From NCBI GenBank assembly GCA_038503075.1, contig JBCAML010000011.1, forward strand, positions 248,001 to 312,000: a stretch of 64,000 nt of DNA, written 5' to 3'. Shown here in pieces: positions 39,361-51,916 of this stretch. Position 1 is the first letter of the stretch; each line of letters begins with the position of its first letter. Both the position numbers and the translations under genes were made by a program. The DNA comes from Gyromitra esculenta (lineage: Eukaryota > Ascomycota > Pezizomycetes > Pezizales > Discinaceae). The notes beneath the pieces were generated by a model. It was not told the DNA's origin. It saw nothing but the letters and a program-made list of their open reading frames with translations, and searched no databases.

Positions 39361-40341
39361 TGTTGGTGTGGAGGTGGTGGAGGGAGAGGGAAGGAGGTGT
39401 GGAGGTGTGGTGGGTTGGGGGTTGGGCCGAGTGTAAGCGGAACATGAAATATCACTCGGTAATTTGCCGTTGGTACTGTGATTGTAGCATGTAATTGAGC
39501 GTTATTGAGGGGCTTTCTAGCCGTGGTGAATCTGAAATTCCAGGCTCGGAACTGGGAATGGTGATGAGAAGATAGAACTCTCTACAGCAGTTGGTGATGC
39601 TGGTTAGGATGCTGTGTTGATGAAAGAGATTCCGAGTTTTGATCGTACAAATAGAAGCCGGGCTAGCTTCGGTGGGTACACCAGCCATCACTCAACAAAC
39701 ACAGCTACGTGTAGTTGCAGCACTCAAGCGAATCCCAGCAGTCCTCCACTGCACAACTACAACCGCCACCCCGCGGAAGCATTTGATTTATCTCGACGGT
39801 GATGGGTTCTCTAGCAGCGGACCCAACTCCACCTACACTTTCTACGAGTGACAGTCCATGACTATATTCGACTAATTTAACTCTAATTAGAGTATGTCCT
39901 TCGATAAAGTTACTTGGTTCAACACCGTTCCCTATATGATATCGGTTCCCTTTATGTCGCGGGTCACTATGGTGTGACTGTATGTGCTTCAAACTTTGTA
40001 ACCATCTAAATTAAAAACACCCCTTAGAAGTCTATAGAAATAAATTTTGGTAACAACCTGCCTTCCGCCTGCATGGCTAATCAATCTATGAATGCTTTTC
40101 GAGATCCCTCTTAGCACCATGTGCTCTAATAGACTAATCCAGTACAAAGGCAAAGAATTCGATATAAGAATCCAACCTGAGGAGAGAAAATCTGTAAGAA
40201 TACATGGCAGAAATAAAACAAAAACACGCATATATGTACGAAAATAACTGCAACAACCCAAGAGTCTACACCATACCGCATCAATTTACATAACTAGTGA
40301 CTGTGAATCTTATCTTCAACAGGGGACCTTCGCCTTATCTG
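39361..40341. other. Spacer
   Basis: No supported gene. A possible degraded MITE with CAGTC-type ends lies near 39852-39981 but its ends do not pair well. Confidence 0.45.
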
Positions 40342-43300
40342 CTAATAAGCATGGCCCGTCAAATAGTCTGGTTCGCTTTTAGATCTTTGCATATCCGCAG
40401 ATTCGACTCCTGAACCGTTCTCGGGCACTGAGTACCGTCTTTCTGATCGAGTTTCTTTACTCGTAAGGTAATCACTACCGCTTCTTAATATCCCATGCTC
40501 GAACGATCCCTCGGCCACCATAATATCTGGCGTATGCGGAGCAATAGTAACCTCTGGAACCTTTCCGAATGGAATATGAAGACCACCAATCCCCAAACCA
40601 GGAGGGCTTCGGATGGGTTTTCCCCACGGCTCTGAAACTACCCTGTGCATAGGTGCCGATGAAATACCCGGTGAACTTGGTCCTGCGCCACCAGAACGTT
40701 GCCGAGCCATAGGTTCTGGAGAAGCCCGCCCATTTCGCCCAGAAGCGGATGCCTGAAGTTGAGCTACTCTAGGCGACTTCCTTTCGCCGATTGCCGTTGT
40801 CGATCTGCCCCGAGCCATCCCGGTTGATCCATAAGATGAATTTCGTGGAGAGAAATCACCTTCGTGCTCCAATATTGGTTCTGACCACGCGCCCGAAGAT
40901 GGTCTGTCGTACCTAGGACCAACGATACTCCTAGCGATTGGGGAGTTCGACAAGTCTCTACTCGGCGAGAACCCAGGTGAGAATGGCCTCGGCTTGCTGA
41001 CGATTTCTGAATGAAGGGGTCTATCGGGCATGTCGATGCCTCCTTGACCAGGATAATCAACTGGTGTTGTTTGCCGTCGCAGTTGTGCTGGATAGCGAGG
41101 GGAGGTAATACCTTCGCTGAGTTTGTGGTCATCGACCATCTCGGTAGGTTGAATAAACGAAGGACCACTCAATCCAACCTCGTCGTCAGTAGTTTGGTAG
41201 TCTATATTGCTTAACGAAGCACGATCCCGCCGAACTGGAGATCTGCCCCTAGAAAATGAACCTGGGGGGGCATCACTTGATCCAGGAAAGGTTGAACTGG
41301 TTTTCACATCCGAGAGCTTTGGTGATACGGGTCGAAGAGGAGAACGAGGTCGAGAGGAGCCGAAATTCCATGGCCATTTCGATTGCGGAAGACTTGGGTC
41401 CAGCGAAGAAAATCCTGTTGGCGTTCTCAGTAGTGCACGTAGGGAACGTCTGGAAGTAGACTCTTTATTGTTCGAAACATCCCCAGAGTTAAATTGAGAA
41501 ATATGAATCACATCCTCAATAGATAATCGAGTATCTGGTGCCCTGGTGTAAACCGGTACTCGTCCATGTTTGGGGATCCATGGATTATGCAGACCGCTAG
41601 GAGGTTCGTAACGGAATTTGTAAGGCTTATCGCCCGTTCGTGGTTTCGGGTGCCGTTTCCTGCGTGAGTTTGATTCCCGCGAATATTCGGTATCTGTATC
41701 GTAGGAGGTATCCTCATCAACATACTTGATCCACTCTGCCTTCCTCTCTTTTAAGATACGTGATAGCGATTGGCTTCGCCCAGGCTGCAAAATATCTACT
41801 GAATGTGTGTGTTCCAGCTTGGTATTCCAAGTTGAGTGTCTTGAGGTTTCTGGCGAGGCCGATGGTGTCTCTGGCGCACTTTCCGAACCGCTTCCACTTG
41901 TAAACATCGAATGCCTGGGCCCCTTCGAATCGTCGTCATCGTCAGCTCTAATAGCTTCTGTAAGCTTTTCCAGCACCTTCTTTAGTTCTTCAGTCGGGAC
42001 CTTGTATTTGTTCGCATGGTCCAGAAGCCTGGAACCATGTAGCTCGTACCTCCGGTAATCGGATACTAGAAATCTCACATGCTGTTGTCGTGCTTCCATG
42101 GTAGTGAATGATGAGCAGTACATAAGAATTGCCAACTCGAGCCACTTCTTCAACTCCCCAGACTTCCTTCGTAATCGAGAAATGCAAACGTCTTGAACCA
42201 CGCTATGCAGCACCAAGGTATCAATTTGAACGTTATCCGCCTGTCTACCACTTCTATCAACCAGAGAGTAAGCCAAAAGATGCCCTATCGTGTTGTTTAA
42301 ATCCCTCCTGCTTCCATCCTTTGCGAGAAGTCTTATATCAGGCGGTAAATGTCGTACCCCAAAATCCAACATTTGGACAGGAATTTCCCGATGAAGGAAT
42401 GCTATCAAGCGCAGTAAATTTCCTGCCTCTTCGTAGCGATCGGCGCGTTCATCGAGGCGATCGAAGATAATATGAAAAGGTTCTAGAAATTCCCGTTCGA
42501 CGAATGGCCTCCTCTCGTATTTCTTCCAATAGTCGGATACAGACACTTTTTTACCCTTGATGTAGCTGCCTGCAGACTGAATCGCTAAAGGATTATGCTC
42601 TAGGTCCTCTACCAACTTATGGGCCGCCTCAAGCTCTGCATCCGAAGGATTTTTAATTTGAGCATAGTGCATAACCATCCTTACTGCCTCGTCACTCGTG
42701 ATCTGCCCAAGCTCTAGTCGTTCGGGGCTTCCCAGACGGACTGATCCAGCGAAGGCCGAGTTCAAGGTAGTTAAAAGGATGCTGCCGCCTTTGCTTTTCG
42801 GCACATACTCTGACAGAAGGTTGACCTCGCCGTTTGTCTCCACGTTTGCGCCGTCGAGTACAAGCAGCCAACCATCGTGTTTATCAAACCAATTTCTGAC
42901 CTCCAAGCGTGTCGTTACTTTTGGGTCTACCTTCTTGTGTGGTTTAGAGCCAGGAGGCTGTTGCCGGTTGCCTAATCCAAGCTCTTCCGCAATCATGCAA
43001 TATCCTAAATCCAGCGATTCCGTTGATAATGCGCTTTTCATTGGTCCGCAGTCGATCCAGAATGCGCCTCCGGGAAAGTCTGATTTCCGATGAAAAAAGT
43101 ATTCTCTTGCGAGATGGGTTTTCCCGCCACCGGTCACACTAGATATGCTGACCACCCTTTTGTGTGTATCAGTAAGTATGGCGTGAATTGTGCTAAGATC
43201 ATTTTCTCGACCTTCAAAGTATTTATTTTCTTGAAGCGAGAGTGGTTTCACAAATGGCGTGTTTTTAATGAGGAGATCTAATCACATTGACAAAATGTCA

Positions 43301-44866
43301 GCGGATATAAACAACCTGAAATCGAATTTATTTCAAACTATCAGGATGTGCCTTGAAAAATTGCTACATACTCTGGGAAGCATTCCGTGACCCGAAATCT
43401 TCGATGCCAAATTCGGATATGTCATCTGGTTGAAGTACATCACCTCTTTCTGTAATTCTCCCAATACCGCTAGGAGATGATGTCCTGGAATTTGACGGAT
43501 GATTGGTTATCAACTGCCCTTCAGCACCTAAGAAATGATACAAAATTTAGTAATAATTTATTTCCGTAAAAGTTCGGTTTTAACTTACCATATATTATGT
43601 TAGCCACCTGATCACGTCTCGCCTGCCAGTTTCGTCGTTGCTCTTGGCCCCAACTTCTATCGATGGTGCTTGGAGCCTGCTCAACAAAATCATACAGACA
43701 TCCAGCCAAAACGTTCCAGCCTGGTGAATTCTCGTCACGGAATTTGCACATATCGCTGTGAGTGGCGTGGATAGCTGCCCGGCCAGCGTCCGGGAGCGCC
43801 TCAGGAACCGCGGAAGAATATTCAACGATCTAAGAATCCTAGTTAAAAAATTAAAAGCCCCATGTAAGTGGCATGAGGGACTTACTAGGTGCGGGCCCAT
43901 TCCGGGAATGGATGTTTTTAATTCTTCCCAAAAAAAGAACATCCTGAAGTCTTGTGATATCCCCAGGAAGCTGTCGGTGATATTCTGGAGGGTCTCGGAA
44001 TTCTTTTCGAGGGCTCGGACAAGAGTACTGTTGGAGTCTACAACGCTCTTTGGTGATACCATCCGAACTAGCATCTCGGCCATCTTCCCCCATCGTGCAA
44101 GATCGGCTCCCATGTGAGGAGTACCTAGGAACACGATTCCGTATGTCGAAACTTTGATAGATCGTAGATGAACATTGTGGCTAAGGTTGCAGGTGTTGGA
44201 ATATATGAGTGCCTACAGTAGTCAGTATTGCTCACCCTCTTCCTCTAGGCTAGACGAGAATTTACCCTTTTTACCACTATTCCACCGAGACTGTGGCATA
44301 CAAAGATGATGGGCCTCCTTCTTTCGTGCTCTCGCTAAACAAAACCGATCAGCTCCCTTTCTCGTCAAGAAGCCTCCAAGCTAAAACTCACTCTTCTGTA
44401 AAAATGCAGCTCAGACACCAGAGTCGTTGCATGGTGATGAACCATGTTGGTACTGATACTGTCCAAAAACTTCCCCGGATCCGAGTCATACCCATAGGCG
44501 AGGATCCGAGCATTTGGAACCTCAGCTGGTAAAAGATCTCGTAACCACAACACCTCTTTATCACCTGGAAATTCTGGCTTTGCTGTCCATGTTCTGTAGG
44601 CGTCGCCATGTAAGCCATGGACTGCTATTATACTAAATCGATTAAAATTAGCTCGAGGCACGACGGGCACACAGCTATAAGCTTAAAGTATTTGAACAAG
44701 GGTTGACATACTCAACCTTGGGGTCCGTCCCCTTCGCTATGAGTTTGACTCCGATGGAGTTTTTCGATGAAGCCTACCGCAGAGCACAAACGTCTCAGTA
44801 TCTGTATCCGTATGACATAAAATGGGGGTAACACAAACGGGGGCACCAGTACTCATCACATACCAT
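40342..44866 (-). CDS. Fungal NLR: SesB-like esterase + NB-ARC + long disordered C-terminus
   Basis: Eight exons by eye: 44866-44864 (ATG alone), 44773-44712, 44632-44392, 44334-44275, 44212-43886, 43829-43589, 43527-43372, 43277-40342; 1,341 residues. The N-terminal alpha/beta-hydrolase has VDIIAVHGLHGDAYRTW, nucleophile CHSLGG (Ser about 117), YGIVFLGTPHMGAD and a His in HSDMCKF (about 255), as in SesB-like domains. NB-ARC (about 380-690): P-loop SVTGGGKT (about 410-417), Walker B WLLVLDGANVE, ILLTTLNS where most relatives have TTR, and LEHNPLAIQSAG. Instead of ankyrin/TPR/WD repeats the last 520 residues are Ser/Arg/Pro-rich and disordered. Such STAND proteins act in heterokaryon incompatibility and non-self responses. 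The splice after exon 4 is uncertain: a GTAAAT donor would shift the frame, GTAAAA keeps it but drops three usual residues (VKK). Confidence 0.8.
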
Positions 44867-45822
44867 CTTTAGTGTTTTGCAGCGTGAGCGAACTTTTCGA
44901 GAGACCTGTTGGGTGGAGAAAATGCGGCTACTCCCCTTGCTATATGTAAACCCCACTAGGATCCGCACATGATGATGTACGTCGTGGCAAAATACGCAGC
45001 TGAGGAGGGGGTCTGACCGGTATGACTACCCCTGCAAATCAGGATCCATGTTCTGCGGCTGTACCAAAATAGCCCTGGCACATAATAGGAATCAATAACC
45101 CCCTGTTTCTCTTAAACACATGTTAATATAAAATCTAAATGCTCCACCATAGGATTTCTAGAAAAACACCTTCCGTCTGATCTGTGGTGAAGTCGTTGTG
45201 TTAGAGTTAGGCGAAAACCTGAGACCTAAGACATTTCGCATGCGCAGAAAGCTGCGGTACTACAAGCCATCTCTTCCCAGAGATTGTGGGCAGTCCTGAG
45301 AATATCCTACCATAATTCGGAAAGTGAGTTTGCAATGCAATCATTCACAATTAGGTGAAGTACATTTCCAGAACAGGGGCGTTACACTTAAAATCGCTGC
45401 AGGTACACAGATCATGGGGTGAAGGCTACGTTTAGATAAGCTTTTCGCTGCCCTGTGGTGGCTGTAAACACCTGTCCTCGTTTGGCCAACTAATTATAAT
45501 ATGCGTTTACTCTACTATGGTATAACCACCTCGCCGAAATGGTTCAGCCAACAGTTTGTACTCTTATCGCTACATGTACGTATACGTCGCCTACCTCAGA
45601 AGTGTTGTGCGATAAATTTACATACTGTATATAGTGACTTCTCTAGGAACTACACTTCTAGCAGGCACTTAGTATGCGCTGAACTATATTAATCAAGGCA
45701 AAACGCTCAAATATTATGCCTCAAAACTTCTCAAACAAATGTAGCCACTTAATCTACGATAGCAATACTGCTTTATGCAATAAGGCGAGTGGACTATCGC
45801 GCTGTGCCAACACCTACACGTA

Positions 45823-45890
45823 CAACCGTGTAAGAAAAGCGCTGACACCCTAGTGGCCATCTCGCTAGTGCCAAAACTTTACTTACATGG
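45823..45890. mobile_element. Degraded relative of the 81-bp MITE
   Basis: Left end CAACCGTGTAAGAAAAGCGC and the following TGACACCCTA match the MITE at 11764-11844 (CAGTCGTGTAAGAAAAG...TGACACCCTA). The right arm is a diverged inverse. TA lies at 45821-45822 and 45891-45892. This shows the family is repeated in the genome. Confidence 0.6.
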
Positions 45891-46293
45891 TACCCATTTC
45901 GATTATTGGTACAGTCAGCCTCAAACAGTCTGCAGAAGAGGCTCTATTCCAGGTACAAGTACCAAATAAATGTAAAACAATAAACACTACGCGTAGCTCC
46001 GGCTAAATCAAGGCTTCGAGATTACCACTTGCTAAATAGTCGCAATAACTTTTTCCCAGAGAAACCTCAATCTCGATACTTCATGAGAATCCTTGATCCT
46101 TGGCCATGGCAGAAGTATGTGAGGGGCGTCAGCGCTCACAGCTGTAGAAGCACAAGTAAGCGGAATATTTGCTTTTATCCTTAACCCTAGGGCAATGATG
46201 TATTAACCGCATCATTTACTGCAGATTAGACCATCTCGCCGAATAACTGGAATTTAGAATATAATTGGCGGAGAAAACCTCTTCAATGCCAGC

Positions 46294-46794
46294 GTACTAG
46301 CCACAGACACCTTTAGAATACCATCCAACGCGTACGCCGAGCACAACCAGAGACACATGGAACACGCAACGCACTACTATACTACTCCTACTCCCTAGGT
46401 TTTGAACAAATCAAATTAAACAAACAATAATTAGATGTATTTAGTGATGGGAACCCTTTAGGTCAGCGTGTATGGTCCTGCCGGACATTGTTTAGTTTAA
46501 GCGAGGCGTATTTGGAGAAGCTTGGGGTGACGATTTGCTCAAAGTGCTACTATCCCATAGACTGTTAAAAAATGCCGACCCCCTGTATGACTGTGGCTCA
46601 GCTCAGTATCAACTGAAATCTACTCAATGAAAGCGATTCCCTTGACAAGGGGGTCAGCTTTAACAGTCTATAGGATATCTAGCAGAAACTAGGAGACTTT
46701 GATCAATAACAGGGCTGTTTATATGATAGGCAGAGGGTTCCGTGTGTCTCTAGTTGTGCTCGGCGTTGGATGGTATTCTAAAGGGCACTAGCCG
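46294..46794. mobile_element. About 500-bp foldback element with an inner inverted repeat
   Basis: Outer arms about 46294-46352 and 46735-46794 are inverted near-copies (CTTTAGAATACCATCCAACG against its inverse; GCCGAGCACAACNAGAGACAC likewise). An inner pair at about 46554-46586 and 46640-46674 (TAGACTGTTAAA...GACCCCCT against its inverse) looks like a second, nested MITE. Neither carries a gene. Confidence 0.65.
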
Positions 46795-48128
46795 TAAATC
46801 GATTCGTAGACATCTACACCGACATTCCAAGTCTTCAGCCACAGTTGTTGTCATACACAAGACCTAACGGCCCAAGACCGGACTCCTCAGGGGTTTGCAG
46901 AATACCCCCAAGCACCATGTCTGATGGTTATCAGCCGCTGTTGTTAGCGATAACAAGAAACTAACCCTAATTAGGTTACTTTCAAGAATGTAGCGAATGT
47001 GGATAATGTACCCCCCGAAACACCAAGGTGTCTAAAAACCCGTTATTCTGCAACAAGAAACATATAATAACTTTTGTAGCTACCTACCTCCAAGTGACTA
47101 TATATGACAATGGCTATGCTAGAGCAAGATCCCAGACCCCTGTAGAGCAAATCGGAAGAATAGATACATGTACATTCGTTTCCACTTGTTTGCTGAATAT
47201 ATCGCTGCCTAAACTAGTCATGTGATGTGCGCAAACCCACCCCCAGAGCTACAAACCTCGATGAACAAACTAGGGCAACAAGTACAGGAGCAAGGCAAGC
47301 TCGCTGATGGGTGGGATACAAGCGAGTAATAAGTCATGAAACACCTTGGCGTCGCAGAAACCCCAAGTGTACGTACTGCTCTGAATACATGTAGGTATGA
47401 GTCTCCAGGACGAAGTTCTATCAACCTGGTTCTCATCTGGTGAGCGAATATTGTACACAGCGTTGAGAATCCGATTATGCGGCTCTTTGCTCCTTCTGGC
47501 TGTCACGTATTACTCTTACGGGTATGGCGCTGCCGGTAAACGGTATCCGAGTGATGACTCATGTTGGAGGCCTTGCCAGGCGTACGTCATATGTAGCCAC
47601 CTCTATTGAAACATGTTCAGTTCAATTATCTCTGGTCTCTAACTACATAAGATATTGCTAACGCTGTAGAAACTCTCGGTATGAATCCGGGGAAAACCCT
47701 CTAGTTGACGCCACCAACAGGGGGGGCTATGCACAGCAAATTAACAACGGTAACCAACACTGAGCTCAGATGAGAGACTCCTTGGTGAGCTGCCATTTGT
47801 GAAACAACAAGAGTCGACTCCTATCATAAACTTTCCCGTAGCTGTACCCAAGCTAGCAAAATCCCACAGAAAGTATGTGCGTTTTTGGCACCACGGGATC
47901 GCCTCTTTGATTTCAAACCTCGTAAAAACAAAACGGCGAACATGCGATATGACGCTGCCCGTACTCATAAAAATTCCATGTGCTGTATTTCAAAGATAGG
48001 TAATTCTATACCGTAATAAATAAACACAATAAATAACAGAATACTAACTCATAAATCCTATCACCACCATCCGAAACGCCAACTCCCCAGCCACCCACCC
48101 CCCTTCCGGTTCCTCATTATCACACTGA

Positions 48129-49591
48129 CTACCTACCAGCCATCCCTAGAGCTGACCTCTCAGCAGCCCAACTTTCCCACCGCCTCCAGAACACTGCCAT
48201 ATTCGCTGCCACAAGCAAATCCATCATGTATTGGCCATCACTATGCATTACCAGCATCCCAAGTTTTGACTTTGAAGACGTAATCGTCTCTGGGGCTACC
48301 ATGGTGACATCCCCCGAAGGGCTCGAGGAACGAGAACTACTGGATGAAGAGATGGTTCCGGTTGACGGCGGCTTAAACTCAATGACTGAAAGCAACGACG
48401 ACGGCTGCGGTATCGAGTTAACAGCCGGAGGATAGTACTTGCACTGTTTGACGCCAATTAGCCATCTCGCCACGCAATTCCCAAACCCCCCCGATTACCA
48501 ATTACAATACCTTCAGGAACTTTCCAGCCGCCTCGTCTTTAAACCCGCACTTCCCAGTCCCCTCATTCGCACTCGCACCCCACAGCGCCTCAAACACATA
48601 TCCTCTTTTCTTCGCCTTCTCCTTCTTTTTCTCCTCGCTGCGTCCCTCGTGACTGCCTGAGCGTCGACTCCCAATACCTTTGACTCTGCTCCAGAATCCA
48701 ACACCCTCCAATGACATCTCCCTTCTGAACACCCTTTCCTCTGGCTCATCTAGGGAGCGCTCGTTATCCACACCACTACCGCCACCCAGACGGAACCGCT
48801 CGTTATCCGCCTGCAGCTGCTCCCTCCGCCGGGCTTCCCACTCTGCGCGTTCCTGCTCAGGCGGGCGGTACGCAAAGTCTTTCCACGCCAGATCCGGCCC
48901 CCCTATGTGGCCGCTTGTTTCAGGCGGCGGATGGTACGGCGGCCGTCTCGGAGGCAGGAATTTGTCGTATCCCGAAGCTGTGATTTCCAGCAGGATCCGA
49001 TCGTTTGGATCAGGGGTTGTTGTTGTTGGGGTGAGCGGGGATGATGGGATCTGGCTGATTCTCGCGACGTTCCATTGGGTGCCTGTGGCGGGGTCGCGGC
49101 GGACTATGGTCATTGTTGGGAGGGTCGATGTGGTTTTGTGCCATTTTGGTGAGCGCAGGCTCTGGGACGACCATCGTCGGTGGGAACTTGGGCGCACGGA
49201 TAGGTGCCCGGGTTGGGGGGGGTTGGCTGAGGCTGGGTGGATGTGGATGTAGTAGAGACAGGCGTTTATGTCTTCTGCTGTTACGGTAGAGGCGAGCGGG
49301 TGTAGCGTTGTTAAGAAGAGGTCTGCGAGCTATTAGTGAATTGAATAACTCGAGTTTGGATCGAGGAAATTATTGCGGGTACAGGCAGCGGACACAACAT
49401 TTTCGCAACCATAAATTTCTACCCCCCCCAAACAGCTCAATCACAAAGAAGAACTAACCTTGGCTCCCAGGAACTCTGACAATATAGAGCATTAGCGACG
49501 GCATCACCGGCGCAGTGGGATTGACATACGCTGGCGGATTATCCGCCAGTCGCATTATGCTCGACAGCGAGTCTGCTTGAATGGGGGGCAT
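48129..49591 (-). CDS. Conserved fungal protein of unknown function, three exons
   Basis: Exons 49591-49459, 49322-48511, 48443-48129; 419 residues. Introns: 136 bp (donor GTTAGT, acceptor GCTCGCAG) and 67 bp (donor GTATTG, acceptor AAACAG). It starts MPPIQADSLSSIMRLADNPP and continues MLYIVRVPGSQ-DLFLTTLHPL across the first splice, then VTAEDINACLYYIHI. The middle is Pro-rich and ends in a Lys-rich run (EEKKKEKAKKRGY) and YVFEALWG. Across the second splice FLK-CKYYPPA leads to LGMLVMHSDGQYMMDLLVAANMAVFWRRW, a hydrophobic C-terminal helix. The exons join without frame problems and the ends look conserved, but I do not know the family's role. Confidence 0.62.
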
Positions 49592-50496
49592 CTTCACCCA
49601 GGCCGAATCAAACTGAGAAGAGTTGGGCAGGAGGCAAAAAAAGACGGGAAGCTCTCAAGATAGTTATCCCGGTGAGTTGCAGCACACTCGTCGCAACCAG
49701 TTTGTGGCTGTGTTTCAGCTGATTACCTAGTCGGCATGCCGATCATTTGCAGCATTTCGTTTGTGGCGCGCCACGGCGCTCTCAGCCTCAGGATAGTCTA
49801 TTTCTAATTTAAGGTGGGAGATCGGTGTGGATGGCTACCTTGAAGCTGATTTATAACATTTTGCCAGTTGATTACATGTTTGCATCTGGCATTTTCTCGC
49901 AAGACCTGTATCTTACACAAATGGGCCTGGGGGCTTCGAATATGCCTTGCAGGGAATTGGCCATGTTTCTCGCGTAGTAGTTGAGTTACGCGGCATGCTG
50001 TAGGCCGTTGAGTCAACTGGCTTGGCGTCGCAACTACAGACGACATGGACATGCATGCAGAGAACAGCCAACTGCTGGGTGGGATGGGACTGGCTCAAAA
50101 CCTCTCGGGTATGATTTTGTGTTGGTATAGTTTTGCAGAGTATAAGTACTTCTCTCAATGGCTGTTATCTACATGTATGTCTGTGCTCCTGCAGTGAACT
50201 TGAAGTTAGTCGCATGCTTGGAGGTGTTGCCAATTGCTAGTAGCGTAATTACCAGTTCAGTAATTCGAATGAGTGGCAAACAAAAGATTTTGTCATAACA
50301 GTGAATAGTGGCTATCTCGTTCTCAAAGACATTCAATAGTTGGAACTGAATACGAGGCCCATCATGTTGGTGCTTTAGCACTCTGCACATCTTAACGACA
50401 TTTCGCCTTCCAGCACTCCACTGAGTGCACTCTGTAGCCATCACCACCAACCCACACCCAATCCCACTAAAACCCGTAGGCCTCAACACCATAAGC
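49592..50496. other. Spacer
   Basis: No supported gene. Probably holds the 5' region of the gene to the left and the 3' flank of the gene to the right. Confidence 0.5.
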
Positions 50497-51291
50497 CTAA
50501 TCTACATGCGGTTTCTCCACAATCTCCAGCAGCCCTTCATACTCCGGGAACCACCTCCTCGTCAGTCCCGCCGTATACTTCCTCAGCCGCTCGCTCTTCA
50601 GCACCAGCGCGCTAAACTCCGGATTCCCCGGCTGCGCAAGCGAGTTCGCGAGGAAGCCGTACAACACAACATCGACGAGCGTCGGCTCGCCTCCATGGAA
50701 ATACTCCGTTCCCTCGAGCCGCGCCTCGAGACCCTGCACATACTCGCCCACCAGCGTCTCGCGCTCCCGGTCCGAGTGTCGGCCGACCCCGTGGCCCCAG
50801 AGCCCGCTGGTGACGCTGCGGTAAATGTACCATCCGAGGAACGGGCGGATGATGTCGGGCACGCACGGCAGCGCCGCTTTGGTCGCGGCGTAGTGCGGGA
50901 CCCAGCGCTGGTAGACGATCGCCGGGTACACCAGTTCTTCGGTCCAGGCCTGCCATGCTCGCGATTCGGCGCGCTGGGCTGGGCTGAGGGTGCTGTCGAG
51001 GTCGGGGACGATCTTGTTTTCGACGAGGTGCCGGATTATAAAGTGGGAGTCTGCGATGGTCTCGGTTTTTGTGCCATCTTTGGTGCTGGTGGTGGTGCTG
51101 GTGCTGGCGGTGGTGGTGGTGGTGAGTTCGATGTAGGGGAGCTTCCCTTTCGGCGCCCAGCCGGGTTGGACTGCTTTATGCGTGTAGTTGGTGAAGCCGG
51201 TGGCGCGCAGAAACGTCTCGAGCTTTTGGCAGAAGCCGGATCCGCTGGGCTTGTTGGGTTCTAGCGGGAAGCCGCAGAGTTTGATGGACAT
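50497..51291 (-). CDS. FAXC/metaxin-like GST-fold protein
   Basis: 264 residues from ATG at 51291, single exon. The N-terminal thioredoxin-like half has GSGFCQKLETFLRATGF, WAPKGKLPYIEL and IADSHFIIRHL, the three landmarks of FAXC/CDR/metaxin-type GST-like proteins. The C-terminal helical half includes PTLVDVVLYGFLAN, the usual GST_C helix that carries the conserved Asp. A Thr-rich loop (TTTTTASTSTTTSTK) is inserted after the PYIEL strand. These proteins are not typical glutathione transferases; relatives act at membranes or in cadmium response. The gene runs against a (TA)n microsatellite just upstream of the ATG. Confidence 0.75.
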   Translation of the reverse strand: MSIKLCGFPLEPNKPSGSGFCQKLETFLRATGFTNYTHKAVQPGWAPKGKLPYIELTTTTTASTSTTTSTKDGTKTETIADSHFIIRHLVENKIVPDLDSTLSPAQRAESRAWQAWTEELVYPAIVYQRWVPHYAATKAALPCVPDIIRPFLGWYIYRSVTSGLWGHGVGRHSDRERETLVGEYVQGLEARLEGTEYFHGGEPTLVDVVLYGFLANSLAQPGNPEFSALVLKSERLRKYTAGLTRRWFPEYEGLLEIVEKPHVD

Positions 51292-51300
51292 TGTGGGGAG

Positions 51301-51325
51301 TATATATATATATATATATATATAT
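51301..51325. repeat. (TA)n microsatellite in the promoter of the FAXC-like gene
   Basis: An uninterrupted run of about 12 TA units ending 10 bases from the start codon region of the minus-strand gene. Likely length-polymorphic. Confidence 0.9.
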
Positions 51326-51916
51326 TTTTGCTGGATCACGCTGTTCACAATTGTAGGGGCGCTGGCTGGTTAAATATTGGAACTTGGAGCTCGAGGCTTC
51401 TGTTTCAGGCCGCTGTTGCTTGCGTACACAGAGCGGGTGGCCTGAGCGGGTGCTGCAGCGTGTGTGTGTGTATGGTGTGATTGGCCTTGGACGGCTTCGT
51501 GCACTGTGTTCGTATTCACAACATTAACTCGTATCAGAGTGGGATAACCAGTTTGGAGTTTCCACGTGAAGAAAAACACGAACCAGATAATTGCTATTTC
51601 TACTGGGTTCAATGCGGGTGGGGCTGTTATCGCGATATGTGGGCGACAGGGATGGGACTCGATGGGTTGACGATAACAGGGTCGATGATTTCCTAATACA
51701 GAATATTCTGGGGAAACGCCCATCTGCACCAGCGCCAAGACATCCTGCAGCTGCCTGCAAGTGGTGCCTTCAGCCTTGGGGATTCTAAAGATTCTGGAGC
51801 TGGCCCTGCCCGGAGGCAACCTATCATCTCTGTCGCCCTTCCGCACTAATACTACAACAACAACAGCAACAACAGCAACAACAACAAAGCCTCATCCATC
51901 CTACCAACAATCCGCC
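51326..51916. other. Divergent intergenic region
   Basis: Between the FAXC-like gene and the F-box/ankyrin gene. Contains ACA/CAA-rich stretches near 51848-51890, just upstream of the plus-strand start. No other gene seen. Confidence 0.5.

Larger units (their letters stand above)
44867..48128. other. Gene-free repeat-rich spacer
   Basis: No supported gene in 3.2 kb. It holds a degraded MITE (45823-45890) and a nested foldback element (46294-46794). Other frames are short and motif-free. Confidence 0.55.

Noticed and set aside
39852..39981. Possible pogo-like MITE with CAGTC ends
   Set aside because: The ends share only about 5-8 bases, no clear TA duplication on the left side.
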